Source: a bacterium (GTDB lineage Bacteria; CSSED10-310; JAJRTK01). Taken from it: a stretch of 36,483 nucleotides of DNA. The stretch lies in NCBI GenBank assembly GCA_024278345.1, contig JAJRTK010000034.1, positions 1-36,483 on the forward strand, given 5' to 3'. The position numbers and the translations under genes are program-made. This document shows positions 9,239-16,950 of the stretch, in pieces (position 1 is the stretch's first letter; each line of letters opens with the position of its first letter). The notes under the pieces were generated by a model, which was given only the letters and a program-made list of their open reading frames with translations, had not been told where the DNA came from and did no database searches.

Positions 9239-10225
9239 ATGAAACGAAAGACGAGATTCCCAAAGATATTTCTGCTCCAGGAGTCACTTAGTTCATGTAC
9301 AGCGGCTCCCGTGTCGCGAACTCCGCGACGTGTCGTCAGGACTCTGGGGCTGCTCTTCTCTTGGTGTCTGACTCTGTTCTCCCCCTTCCATGCCGCGGCG
9401 CAAGAGCCCGTGGCCATCGTGACATCGCTCAAGGGTCCCGTCCAAATTCCGCATCGGGGGGAGGATCAAGAAAAGGCCAGCCTGGAGCTCTTCCAGGCGC
9501 TGGAACCAAGCTCGGTTCTGGAGCTGGCCCCCGAAGCCACGGTCATCCTGGCGTTCGTGGACGGTTCCCGTTACGAGATCCGGGGACCTGCCAAGGTGAC
9601 CATGGCGCAAAGTGGCCCGCGGAGAACTTTCGGCCGCGTCATGGAATTGACCAAGGTTTCACCGATCCCCGAGCTGCCAGCCATCGCGGTAGCGCAGAAT
9701 ACAGGATCCCATGGTGGTGCTATCTCTCTGTCCAGAAAGTTCAACGCAAACAAGAATCGATGCCCGGCAAGCTACGTGATAGCCTCGGCCCCGCGACTGC
9801 TTTTCTCCCCCATCGAGGGTGCAAAGGGGTATCTTGTCATCATCGAAGTCAACGATGAAACCCCTGCCTACCGGGGGGAAACCAAGACGACGGAGCTTGT
9901 GGTGCCGAAGGGAAAGCTCGATCCGGGAACCCATTACAAATGGCGTGTCGAGGCGATCTTCGAGTCTGGAGAAAAGAGGGCGGTCCGTGGGCCGTACCGG
10001 TTCTGGACCCTCCCGGCGAACCGCGTGGAAGCCCGCACCAAGCTTCTGAAATCGGTGGAAGGCATCGGTGATGCAAGCTCCTGGTCCCTTTTGGCGGCGA
10101 TTGACCGCCAACTGAATCTCCGTTTCGATGCGATCCACGATTTGCGGACCGCCCTGAAGCTCGATCCCGACAACAGGCAGTTCAAGAAAGCCCTGAAACT
10201 CCTGGAACAGCAAAGTCTGCGTTGA
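9239..10225 (+). CDS. FecR-like secreted protein with fibronectin-III-like and short TPR-like C-terminal regions
   Basis: In-frame ATG at 9239, just after the kinase stop. Signal-like hydrophobic stretch ending AAAQEP. 'SSVLELAPEATVILAFVDGSRYEIRGPAKVTM' is FecR-like; 'YKWRVEAIFESGEKRAVRGPYRFWTL' is Fn3-like. The track's start at 8660 lies within the kinase gene. Confidence 0.8.
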   Translation: MKRKTRFPKIFLLQESLSSCTAAPVSRTPRRVVRTLGLLFSWCLTLFSPFHAAAQEPVAIVTSLKGPVQIPHRGEDQEKASLELFQALEPSSVLELAPEATVILAFVDGSRYEIRGPAKVTMAQSGPRRTFGRVMELTKVSPIPELPAIAVAQNTGSHGGAISLSRKFNANKNRCPASYVIASAPRLLFSPIEGAKGYLVIIEVNDETPAYRGETKTTELVVPKGKLDPGTHYKWRVEAIFESGEKRAVRGPYRFWTLPANRVEARTKLLKSVEGIGDASSWSLLAAIDRQLNLRFDAIHDLRTALKLDPDNRQFKKALKLLEQQSLR

Positions 10226-10273
10226 TCTGAGATCCGGCTTGCCCGGGAGGGAGGAAATTCGGCCGGCTTGGTT

Positions 10274-10332
10274 GGCGAGGAACGGGAGCGGATGCGAGTG
10301 GGCCGAGCGGAACACAACACAAGAAAAGAAAC
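10274..10332 (+). repeat. Dispersed intergenic repeat, copy R2 (no hairpin cassette)
   Basis: 'gcgaggaacgggagcggatgcgagtgggccgagcggaacacaacacaagaaaagaaac' contains the core gagcggaacncaacncaaraaaag plus the upstream 'gcgagtgg' seen in R3 and R5. Confidence 0.65.
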
Positions 10333-10512
10333 TTCCAGACGATGGGTTTTGGAGGTTTGGGGGAGAGGATTCGGGGAACTTTTGCACGATTCGCGGAGTG
10401 GGGAGAGTGAACGTCGGGAAACCGCAATCAATCCGACCATCGGCTTTTCCATTGAAGGGTCCGCGGAATGTGTGGTTTCCGCGTGATGCACCCCCCATGG
10501 AGGAAGAAGACG

Positions 10513-11385
10513 ATGTCGAAGCACTCACTCCGCTACCTGGTTCTGGGACTGGTTCTCCTGGCACCCTTGGCCCACGCCGAAACACTGGACGAGGTCCTGG
10601 CGAAGAATTACGAGGCCCGAGGCGGTCTTGAGAAAATCAGGGCGCTCAACACGGTTCGGGTTGAAGGCAAAATGGTCATGGGCGGAATGATGGAGGCGCC
10701 CTTCACGCTGCTTTGGAAGCGACCGAACAAGATCCGGATCGATTTCGTTTTCCAGGGCAAGACGGGTAGCCAGGCCTACGACGGCGAGACGGCCTGGATG
10801 TACATACCGTTCATGGGAAAGGCCACGGCCGAGCTCATGGGCGAAGACGAGCGGAAGGCTATCGAGGATCAGTCGGATTTTGACGGGGCCCTGGTGGATT
10901 ACGCGGAAAAGGGGCACAAGGTAGAGTATCTTGGCATCGAAGAGATCGATGGAACCGAAGCCCACAAGCTGAAGCTCATCAAGAAGAGCGGTGAAGAGAT
11001 TCTTCTCTACCTGGATGGCGAGTACTACTTGGAGATCAAGTCGGTAAGCCGCCGGACGATCCGCGGGCAAGAGGTGGAAATCGAGAGCGTAATGGGTGAC
11101 TACAAAGATGTGAAGGGCCTGATGATCGCGCATTCGGTGGAGATCAAGCGCGTAGGCATGCCTCAGGGCCAGATGATGACCCTGCAAAAGATTGTCCCCA
11201 ATGTGGAAATCGACGACTCGAAGTTTGTCATGCCCAAAGAGGAGGCTGCGAAAGATCCGGACGAAGCGGCACCAAGCGATGAGGGCCACAAGGGGCAGGT
11301 GAAGAGGGAAGAAAAGGAGGGCGAATCGGATAAACCGGCTGGCAAGAAGGGTTCCGAAACCCCAATAACCGACGACGGGGAGTGA
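10513..11385 (+). CDS. LolA-like outer-membrane lipoprotein-sorting protein
   Basis: Signal peptide MSKHSLRYLVLGLVLLAPLAHAET; 'NYEARGGLEKIRALNTVRVEGKM...PNKIRIDFVFQGKTGSQAYDGETAWMY' is typical of LolA-like proteins. Acidic/basic low-complexity tail. Confidence 0.75.
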   Translation: MSKHSLRYLVLGLVLLAPLAHAETLDEVLAKNYEARGGLEKIRALNTVRVEGKMVMGGMMEAPFTLLWKRPNKIRIDFVFQGKTGSQAYDGETAWMYIPFMGKATAELMGEDERKAIEDQSDFDGALVDYAEKGHKVEYLGIEEIDGTEAHKLKLIKKSGEEILLYLDGEYYLEIKSVSRRTIRGQEVEIESVMGDYKDVKGLMIAHSVEIKRVGMPQGQMMTLQKIVPNVEIDDSKFVMPKEEAAKDPDEAAPSDEGHKGQVKREEKEGESDKPAGKKGSETPITDDGE

Positions 11386-11394
11386 GGCGACGCC

Positions 11395-14300
11395 ATGAGA
11401 CACCTTTCCAAGATGACGAGCTTGTGTCTGGCCGCGGTTACGGTTTTGCTTTGCTGGAACGGGGTTGAGGCCGGCACTAGGATTGATTCGAACACTTTCG
11501 GCGCGCTCCGGGCGCGGGCCATAGGCCCCGCCGTGATGAGCGGCCGTATAAGTGCCCTGGACGCAGTCCAGGAAAAGAGCCTGACGATCTATGTGGGCGC
11601 CGCCACGGGGGGCGTCTGGAAATCCATCGACAGTGGGACAACGTTTAAGCCGATCTTCGATGAGTACACGCAATCCATCGGCGCAATCCGGATCGATCCG
11701 GGGGATCCCAAAACCGTCTGGGTAGGAACCGGCGAATCCTGGACGAGGAACAGCACGTCGGTGGGCACGGGTCTTTACAAGAGTACGGATGGCGGCAGGT
11801 CCTGGAAGCTCACGGGCCTTGAAAAATCGGAGCGGATCGCCGATATTCTCGTATCGCCGACTGACGGTAATATCGTCTACGTCTGCGCGACGGGGAGGCT
11901 TTGGAGCTCCGGCGGGGAGAGGGGTGTCTACAAGACAATCGATGGCGGCAAAAGCTGGGAAGCGGTGCTCACGGTGGATGGAGAGACCGGCTGCGCCGAC
12001 ATCTCCATGGACGCGAAACAACCGGACACTCTATTTGCGGCCACGTGGCAATTCCGTCGGCAACCTTGGACTTTTTCATCGGGAGGCCCCGGCAGCGGCC
12101 TTTACAAGACCACGGACGGCGGGAAAAACTGGAAGCCCGTGACCCAAGGGCTTCCGGAGGGTGAGCTGGGGCGCATCGCGGTAGCAGTCGCTCCTTCGGA
12201 CCCCAAGATTGTGTATGCCACCGTGGAAGCGAAGGATACGGCGCTTTACCGGTCGGAAGATGGAGGGGAGAGCTGGGCGAAAGTGAACTCCTCGTTCCTG
12301 GTCCGGGCGCGGCCCTTCTATTTTTCGGTGCTGACGGTGGATCCTACCGATTCTGACATCCTGTACAAGCCAAGCCTCATGCTGGGGATCAGCACCGACG
12401 GCGGAAAGTCCTTCAACTCGATGTTCTCCGGCGGTTTCGGAGGGGCAGTTCATCCCGATCACCACGCTCTTTGGGTTAACCCAAGCGACCCGCGGCTCGT
12501 CTTGTTGGGTACGGATGGGGGCCTCTACATTTCGCGAGACCAGGGGCACCACTTCCAACATGTACGTTCGCTTCCGGTCTCCCAATTCTACCGGGTGAGC
12601 TACGACATGGACTACCCGTACAACGTCTATGGCGGACTCCAGGACAACGGGTCGTGGCGGGGACCATCGGCTTCGGGAGGCGGTATCGAGAACCGGGACT
12701 GGGAGAACGTGGGTTTCGGTGATGGCTTCTACGTTTGGAAAGATCCCGGAGATCCGGAGCTCCTCTATTCAGAGTATCAAGGGGGTGAGATCCAACGGTT
12801 GAACCTCACCACAGGTGAGTACAAGGAGATTAAGCCTTACCCCGCGGCGGGTGAGCCCAAGTACCGGTTTCACTGGAACGCGCCTATCATCGTTTCACGG
12901 CACTACGATGGGACACTCTACTTTGGCGCCCAGAAGCTCCTTCGCACGATGGATCGCGGCGAGAGCTGGGAGGAGCTGTCCGGGGACCTGACCACCAACG
13001 ACCCCGACAAGCTGAAGCAGGAGGAGTCTGGCGGTCTGACCATCGATAACTCGACGGCGGAGAACCATTGCACCATCTACACCATCAGCGAATCGCCCCT
13101 GGATCCGGCACTGCTCTGGGTGGGCACGGACGACGGCAATCTCCAGGTAACCAGAAACGGCGGCAAGAGCTGGACGAACGTCATCAAGAATGTTCCCGGG
13201 CTACCACCCAACACCTGGGTAACGGGCGTCGATGCCAGCAACCATGACCGCGGCACTGCCTACATCACTTTCGACGGGCATAGAACCGGCGATATGGAGA
13301 CCTACGTCTACCGCACCACGGATTATGGAGAGAGCTTCAGCACCCTGACGACCGACCAGATCGAGGGTTACGCGTTGGTGATCCGCGAGGATCTCCAAAA
13401 TCGGGAGCTTCTCTTTCTGGGAACGGAATTCGGACTGTACATCTCCCTGGATGGTGGCGCCAACTGGGCTCGTTTCAAAGGGGACCTGCCGAAGGTGGGC
13501 GTCCGGGATCTAGCGATTCATCCCAGGGAAAACGACCTGATCATTGGGACCCATGGCCGCGGCATCTTCATCCTGGACGACCTGACGCCGATCCGCTCCT
13601 TGACGTCGCAGATCCTTGGGTCGAAAGTGGCACTTCTTCCGGCGCGGCCCGCGATCCAGCGGCTCTCTGGCGGTGGCCAGGGCTGGCCGGGTGGCGATGA
13701 ATTCGTGGGCCGCAATCCACGGGCGGCCGTAGCCATTACTTACTACCTCAAGCGACGCCACATCTTCGGTGACCTGAAGTTGGAGATTTACTCTCCGGAT
13801 GGCGAGCTCCTCAAGACATTGCCAGGCGGCAAGCAGAAAGGGATCAACCGAGTCTACTGGCCCATGCGCCTGGAGCCCCCGAAGATCGCTCCCGCCAGTT
13901 CGCTGGTTCCGGCCTTCGCTGGCCCCCGCGTGGCGGAAGGCAGTTACCGGATCAAGCTCATCAAGGGAAAGAAGAGCTACGAAGCGGAGTATGAAGTGAG
14001 GGCCGATCCGCGATCACCTCATTCTCCTGAAGAGCGGCGGCTTCAGTACGAGACGTCCATGAATCTCTACAGGATGCTCGAACGTCTTACCTACCGCGTC
14101 GATTCGCTGGTCGATCTTCGGGATCAGGCGAATGCCCGCGCCGAAGGTCTTCCCAAGGAAAGCGGCCTCCGGAAACAGCTCTCGGGCTATGCCAAAGAGC
14201 TGGACGACTTCCGAGCCAGTATCGTGGCGACTAGCGACGCCGGGTGGCTTTCCGGAGAAGAAAAACTACGGGAGCGACTGGGCGCCTTGTACGGCGGTGT

Positions 14301-14499
14301 TGTGGGCTACGACGGGAAGCCCAGTAGATCTCAGCTCGATCGGATGGTGGTTCTGGAAGCCCAGCTGGCCAAAGCTGAGAAGGCGCACGCGACACTGACC
14401 GGCTCGCCGGTGGAAGAATTGAACAACTCCTTGGCATCGGGTGGGCTTGAGCCTCTCCGACTCATGAGGCAGGAAGACTGGAAAAAGGAAAAGTCCTAA
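11395..14499 (+). CDS. Secreted Asp-box/BNR repeat (VPS10/sortilin-like beta-propeller) protein
   Basis: Signal peptide and about eleven SxDxGxxW-type motifs (STDGGRSWKL, TIDGGKSWEA, TTDGGKNWKP, SEDGGESWAK, TMDRGESWEE, SLDGGANWAR and others). Confidence 0.9.
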   Translation: MRHLSKMTSLCLAAVTVLLCWNGVEAGTRIDSNTFGALRARAIGPAVMSGRISALDAVQEKSLTIYVGAATGGVWKSIDSGTTFKPIFDEYTQSIGAIRIDPGDPKTVWVGTGESWTRNSTSVGTGLYKSTDGGRSWKLTGLEKSERIADILVSPTDGNIVYVCATGRLWSSGGERGVYKTIDGGKSWEAVLTVDGETGCADISMDAKQPDTLFAATWQFRRQPWTFSSGGPGSGLYKTTDGGKNWKPVTQGLPEGELGRIAVAVAPSDPKIVYATVEAKDTALYRSEDGGESWAKVNSSFLVRARPFYFSVLTVDPTDSDILYKPSLMLGISTDGGKSFNSMFSGGFGGAVHPDHHALWVNPSDPRLVLLGTDGGLYISRDQGHHFQHVRSLPVSQFYRVSYDMDYPYNVYGGLQDNGSWRGPSASGGGIENRDWENVGFGDGFYVWKDPGDPELLYSEYQGGEIQRLNLTTGEYKEIKPYPAAGEPKYRFHWNAPIIVSRHYDGTLYFGAQKLLRTMDRGESWEELSGDLTTNDPDKLKQEESGGLTIDNSTAENHCTIYTISESPLDPALLWVGTDDGNLQVTRNGGKSWTNVIKNVPGLPPNTWVTGVDASNHDRGTAYITFDGHRTGDMETYVYRTTDYGESFSTLTTDQIEGYALVIREDLQNRELLFLGTEFGLYISLDGGANWARFKGDLPKVGVRDLAIHPRENDLIIGTHGRGIFILDDLTPIRSLTSQILGSKVALLPARPAIQRLSGGGQGWPGGDEFVGRNPRAAVAITYYLKRRHIFGDLKLEIYSPDGELLKTLPGGKQKGINRVYWPMRLEPPKIAPASSLVPAFAGPRVAEGSYRIKLIKGKKSYEAEYEVRADPRSPHSPEERRLQYETSMNLYRMLERLTYRVDSLVDLRDQANARAEGLPKESGLRKQLSGYAKELDDFRASIVATSDAGWLSGEEKLRERLGALYGGVVGYDGKPSRSQLDRMVVLEAQLAKAEKAHATLTGSPVEELNNSLASGGLEPLRLMRQEDWKKEKS

Positions 14500-14504
14500 C
14501 CTGT

Positions 14505-14534
14505 AAAAGGGGCGGTTCGTGAACCGCCCCTTTT
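14505..14534. terminator. Bidirectional intrinsic terminator between convergent genes
   Basis: AAAAGGGGCGGTTC-GT-GAACCGCCCCTTTT: 14-bp perfect arms with an A-tract and a T-tract, between a + gene ending 14499 and a - gene ending 14556. Confidence 0.9.
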
Positions 14535-14555
14535 GATGGTTAGAGGCTCTAGAAA

Positions 14556-15818
14556 TTACTCCATTGAGCCCACGGGCTTCACCACCGATTTCTTGTATCT
14601 TAGATCTTCGGCCATGGCCTTGATCTCGGACAGATCGCGCACCATCTCACTCCAGCCGTACCACAAGGCGTAGTCGGGATTCATATGGAAGGCTCCCTGG
14701 AAGGCCCTCATCCGGTGCTTGAGGTGCATGACGAAGAGCCTCTGCTCGATGGGGGTCGGTGCGTCGTGGAAGGTCAAGAGGTCAGGGAACGGGTAGGCGT
14801 AGCTTTCGGGTTTTGGAAGAACGCCATCCTTGTAGAGGCCGGCGATGACCCGGATTGCTTGGGCCAACAGATGATCGACCCGTCGAATAAGGTCGTCGCC
14901 CTTCTTGAACTCCGCCCGTGCAAAGTTCTCCGAGTGGCACTGGCTACAAGCCTTGAGAAGTTTGTTGCGCTCCTTGTCGAAGGCCTCCTGTGTGAGGCGA
15001 GCAACGTCGGCCGCCTTGACCACTTCCAGCCGCGCAGTGGGATTGCCCTGGGGATCGAGAACACCAAGAGCCTGGAGAATGGTCACCTGATCCGCTTTCC
15101 ACTGTTCGTCTTCGGGAAGTGGTAGTCGAACGGCAAGGAAGCCCCACGGCGTCCGCACCTCGTGATCTCCATCCTGCATGTGGCAGGTCTGGCAGGTGGG
15201 GGCTGCCGAAGATTCTGGAAGAATCCCGTTCTGCTTCAAGAGGGCACGGACTCCGTGTTTGGAGGAGGAGTACATCTCCCACTGAGGATGGTCGAAGCCC
15301 ATGTGGCAAGTCTGGCAGGCCTGGGGTTGAAGCGCTTCCTTGACGGAAAAGAGGTGGCGCGTGTGGCACGCATCGCACGAAGCAAGTCCAAAGCCCGCGC
15401 CCGCCTTCTTGATGGCCTTGATATCGTCCTCGCTTTTGAGACCGATCTTATGGCAACCGCCGCACCCTTTCATCCCTTCGGAGAGGGCCATGGGAAGCCA
15501 ATGAGTCGTAGGCATGGCCTTCATCGCGGCCCAAGCAAGGGCATGCTTGCCTCTGCTAAATTGATCGACCCTTTCTTGGTGGCAGGTTGCGCAGGTCTCC
15601 GGAGTGGGGATCTGGACTTTCTCCACGTCCTGGGCCGACGTGTGACCCTCGCCGTGGCAAACCGAGCAATCGACCTCATTCTGGCTATGTTTGCTCAATT
15701 GCCAATCCGTGACGATGCTGGGTGTGACCTCTTTGTGGCACTCAACACATTTCTGGGCCAAAGCACTGGACTCCAAAAGGAGAATCGTGCAGATGAGTAT
15801 CATTCGTTTCAGGTTCAT
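14556..15818 (-). CDS. Octaheme c-type cytochrome, resembling the HAO/Multi-haem_cyto group
   Basis: Signal peptide MNLKRMILICTILLLESSALAQ and eight CxxCH motifs (CVECH, CSVCH, CATCH, CGGCH, CDACH, CQTCH, CQTCH, CSQCH). 'CVECHKEVTPSIVTDWQLSKHS' and 'EMYSSSKHG' are HAO-like. Start ATG at 15818. Confidence 0.92.
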   Translation of the reverse strand: MNLKRMILICTILLLESSALAQKCVECHKEVTPSIVTDWQLSKHSQNEVDCSVCHGEGHTSAQDVEKVQIPTPETCATCHQERVDQFSRGKHALAWAAMKAMPTTHWLPMALSEGMKGCGGCHKIGLKSEDDIKAIKKAGAGFGLASCDACHTRHLFSVKEALQPQACQTCHMGFDHPQWEMYSSSKHGVRALLKQNGILPESSAAPTCQTCHMQDGDHEVRTPWGFLAVRLPLPEDEQWKADQVTILQALGVLDPQGNPTARLEVVKAADVARLTQEAFDKERNKLLKACSQCHSENFARAEFKKGDDLIRRVDHLLAQAIRVIAGLYKDGVLPKPESYAYPFPDLLTFHDAPTPIEQRLFVMHLKHRMRAFQGAFHMNPDYALWYGWSEMVRDLSEIKAMAEDLRYKKSVVKPVGSME

Positions 15819-15893
15819 TGTGAGTCTCCTGGTGTGGGTCAAGCTCAAGATTGGATCGTGGGACGCCCATAGGGCAGAACTCTTGAAAACCGC

Positions 15894-15955
15894 TTTCTTT
15901 TCTTTGAGTTGGGGTCCGCTCGCGGCGGCGGCAGTCCGTCCGCCGCCACTCGCAC
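15894..15955 (-). repeat. Dispersed intergenic repeat, copy R3 (GGCGGC hairpin subtype)
   Basis: Reverse complement contains gcgagtggcggcggacggactgccg (15929-15953), a 25-bp exact match to 28374-28398, then gcgagcggaccccaactcaaagaaaagaaag. Confidence 0.85.
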
Positions 15956-16179
15956 TTCATCGGCCCCAGACGGGGCTCAAAGCCCTGAAAACGCATCACG
16001 AACCGACATTTCTGAAACCATCAAGTAGGGATATCCCGCCAGAAAAAGCCTCCGCGGGCAGGTTCCGGCCAGCGAAAGGTCCCGGTCTTCAGCACGCGAC
16101 GAGCCAGGCTCCCTAAAATAGAATAAAGAATAGGAAACTCTCAAATGCTCCACATTGATCCTTGAGGGACGGCGTCGCC

Positions 16180-16950
16180 ATGAGGGAAACTGCTTCGCGA
16201 GTGCTCCAGCGGCTCCTGGATCTTGCTTATCCTCCACTTTGTATCCACTGCCATGGACCCGTGGAGACCGGTCATGACAAAGCTCCTTCGGCTCTTTGTG
16301 CCGATTGCTGGAACGACTGTGTGCCGATTACAGAGATTGCCTGCACAAGATGCGGACTGCCGACGATGGATCAAGAGGTAGCCATGGCAGAATGCGAGGA
16401 GTGCCAGCAGCACCCTCCGCCATGGATTGCCTCCCGCTCCGCCTTCATCTATCGGGAATCTCCGCCTCTTCGTTCGATGCTGCTTCGCCTCAAGCACTCC
16501 AGCGATCTGACACTGCCGGGAGAGCTCGCGCTCCAAATCCATCGAGCCGCGGCGGAAGCGGCGGAGCAGCTAGAGAGGTTCTCTCTCTGCCCAGTGCCCC
16601 TCCACTGGACTCGCCGACTGCGCCGTGGTTTCAACCAATCGGAGCTCCTGGCACGCGACCTGGCCAAGCTCCTTGACGCCTCGGTCAGCCAACCCTTGAT
16701 GCGACCGCGGGCAACCCGTTTCCAGAAAGGGAGCCGAGCCGAACGCCTTCGATCCATGCATGGGGCCTTCCGAGTGGGCTCCGGGAGCGTAGTTCAAGGG
16801 CGGGATTTCTTGCTCATCGATGATGTCATGACAACGGGCGCGACGGCGGGAGCATGCGCATTTGCTCTACTGGAGTCGGGAGCACGGCGGGTAGCGGTGG
16901 CAACGATCGCTCGGTCGCGCCTCCCGAGTTCGATGGAAAGCCTAGAGTAA
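16180..16950 (+). CDS. comF: ComF family phosphoribosyltransferase-like protein
   Basis: N-terminal CxxC zinc-ribbon pairs (CIHC, CADC, CTRC, CEEC), 'CPVPLHWTRRLRRGFNQSELLARDLA' and the PRPP motif 'FLLIDDVMTTGATAGACA'. Confidence 0.92.
   Translation: MRETASRVLQRLLDLAYPPLCIHCHGPVETGHDKAPSALCADCWNDCVPITEIACTRCGLPTMDQEVAMAECEECQQHPPPWIASRSAFIYRESPPLRSMLLRLKHSSDLTLPGELALQIHRAAAEAAEQLERFSLCPVPLHWTRRLRRGFNQSELLARDLAKLLDASVSQPLMRPRATRFQKGSRAERLRSMHGAFRVGSGSVVQGRDFLLIDDVMTTGATAGACAFALLESGARRVAVATIARSRLPSSMESLE

Noticed and set aside
10525-12021. 498-aa minus-strand ORF
   Set aside because: Antisense to the LolA-like and Asp-box genes, which have clear family motifs; the minus translation has none.
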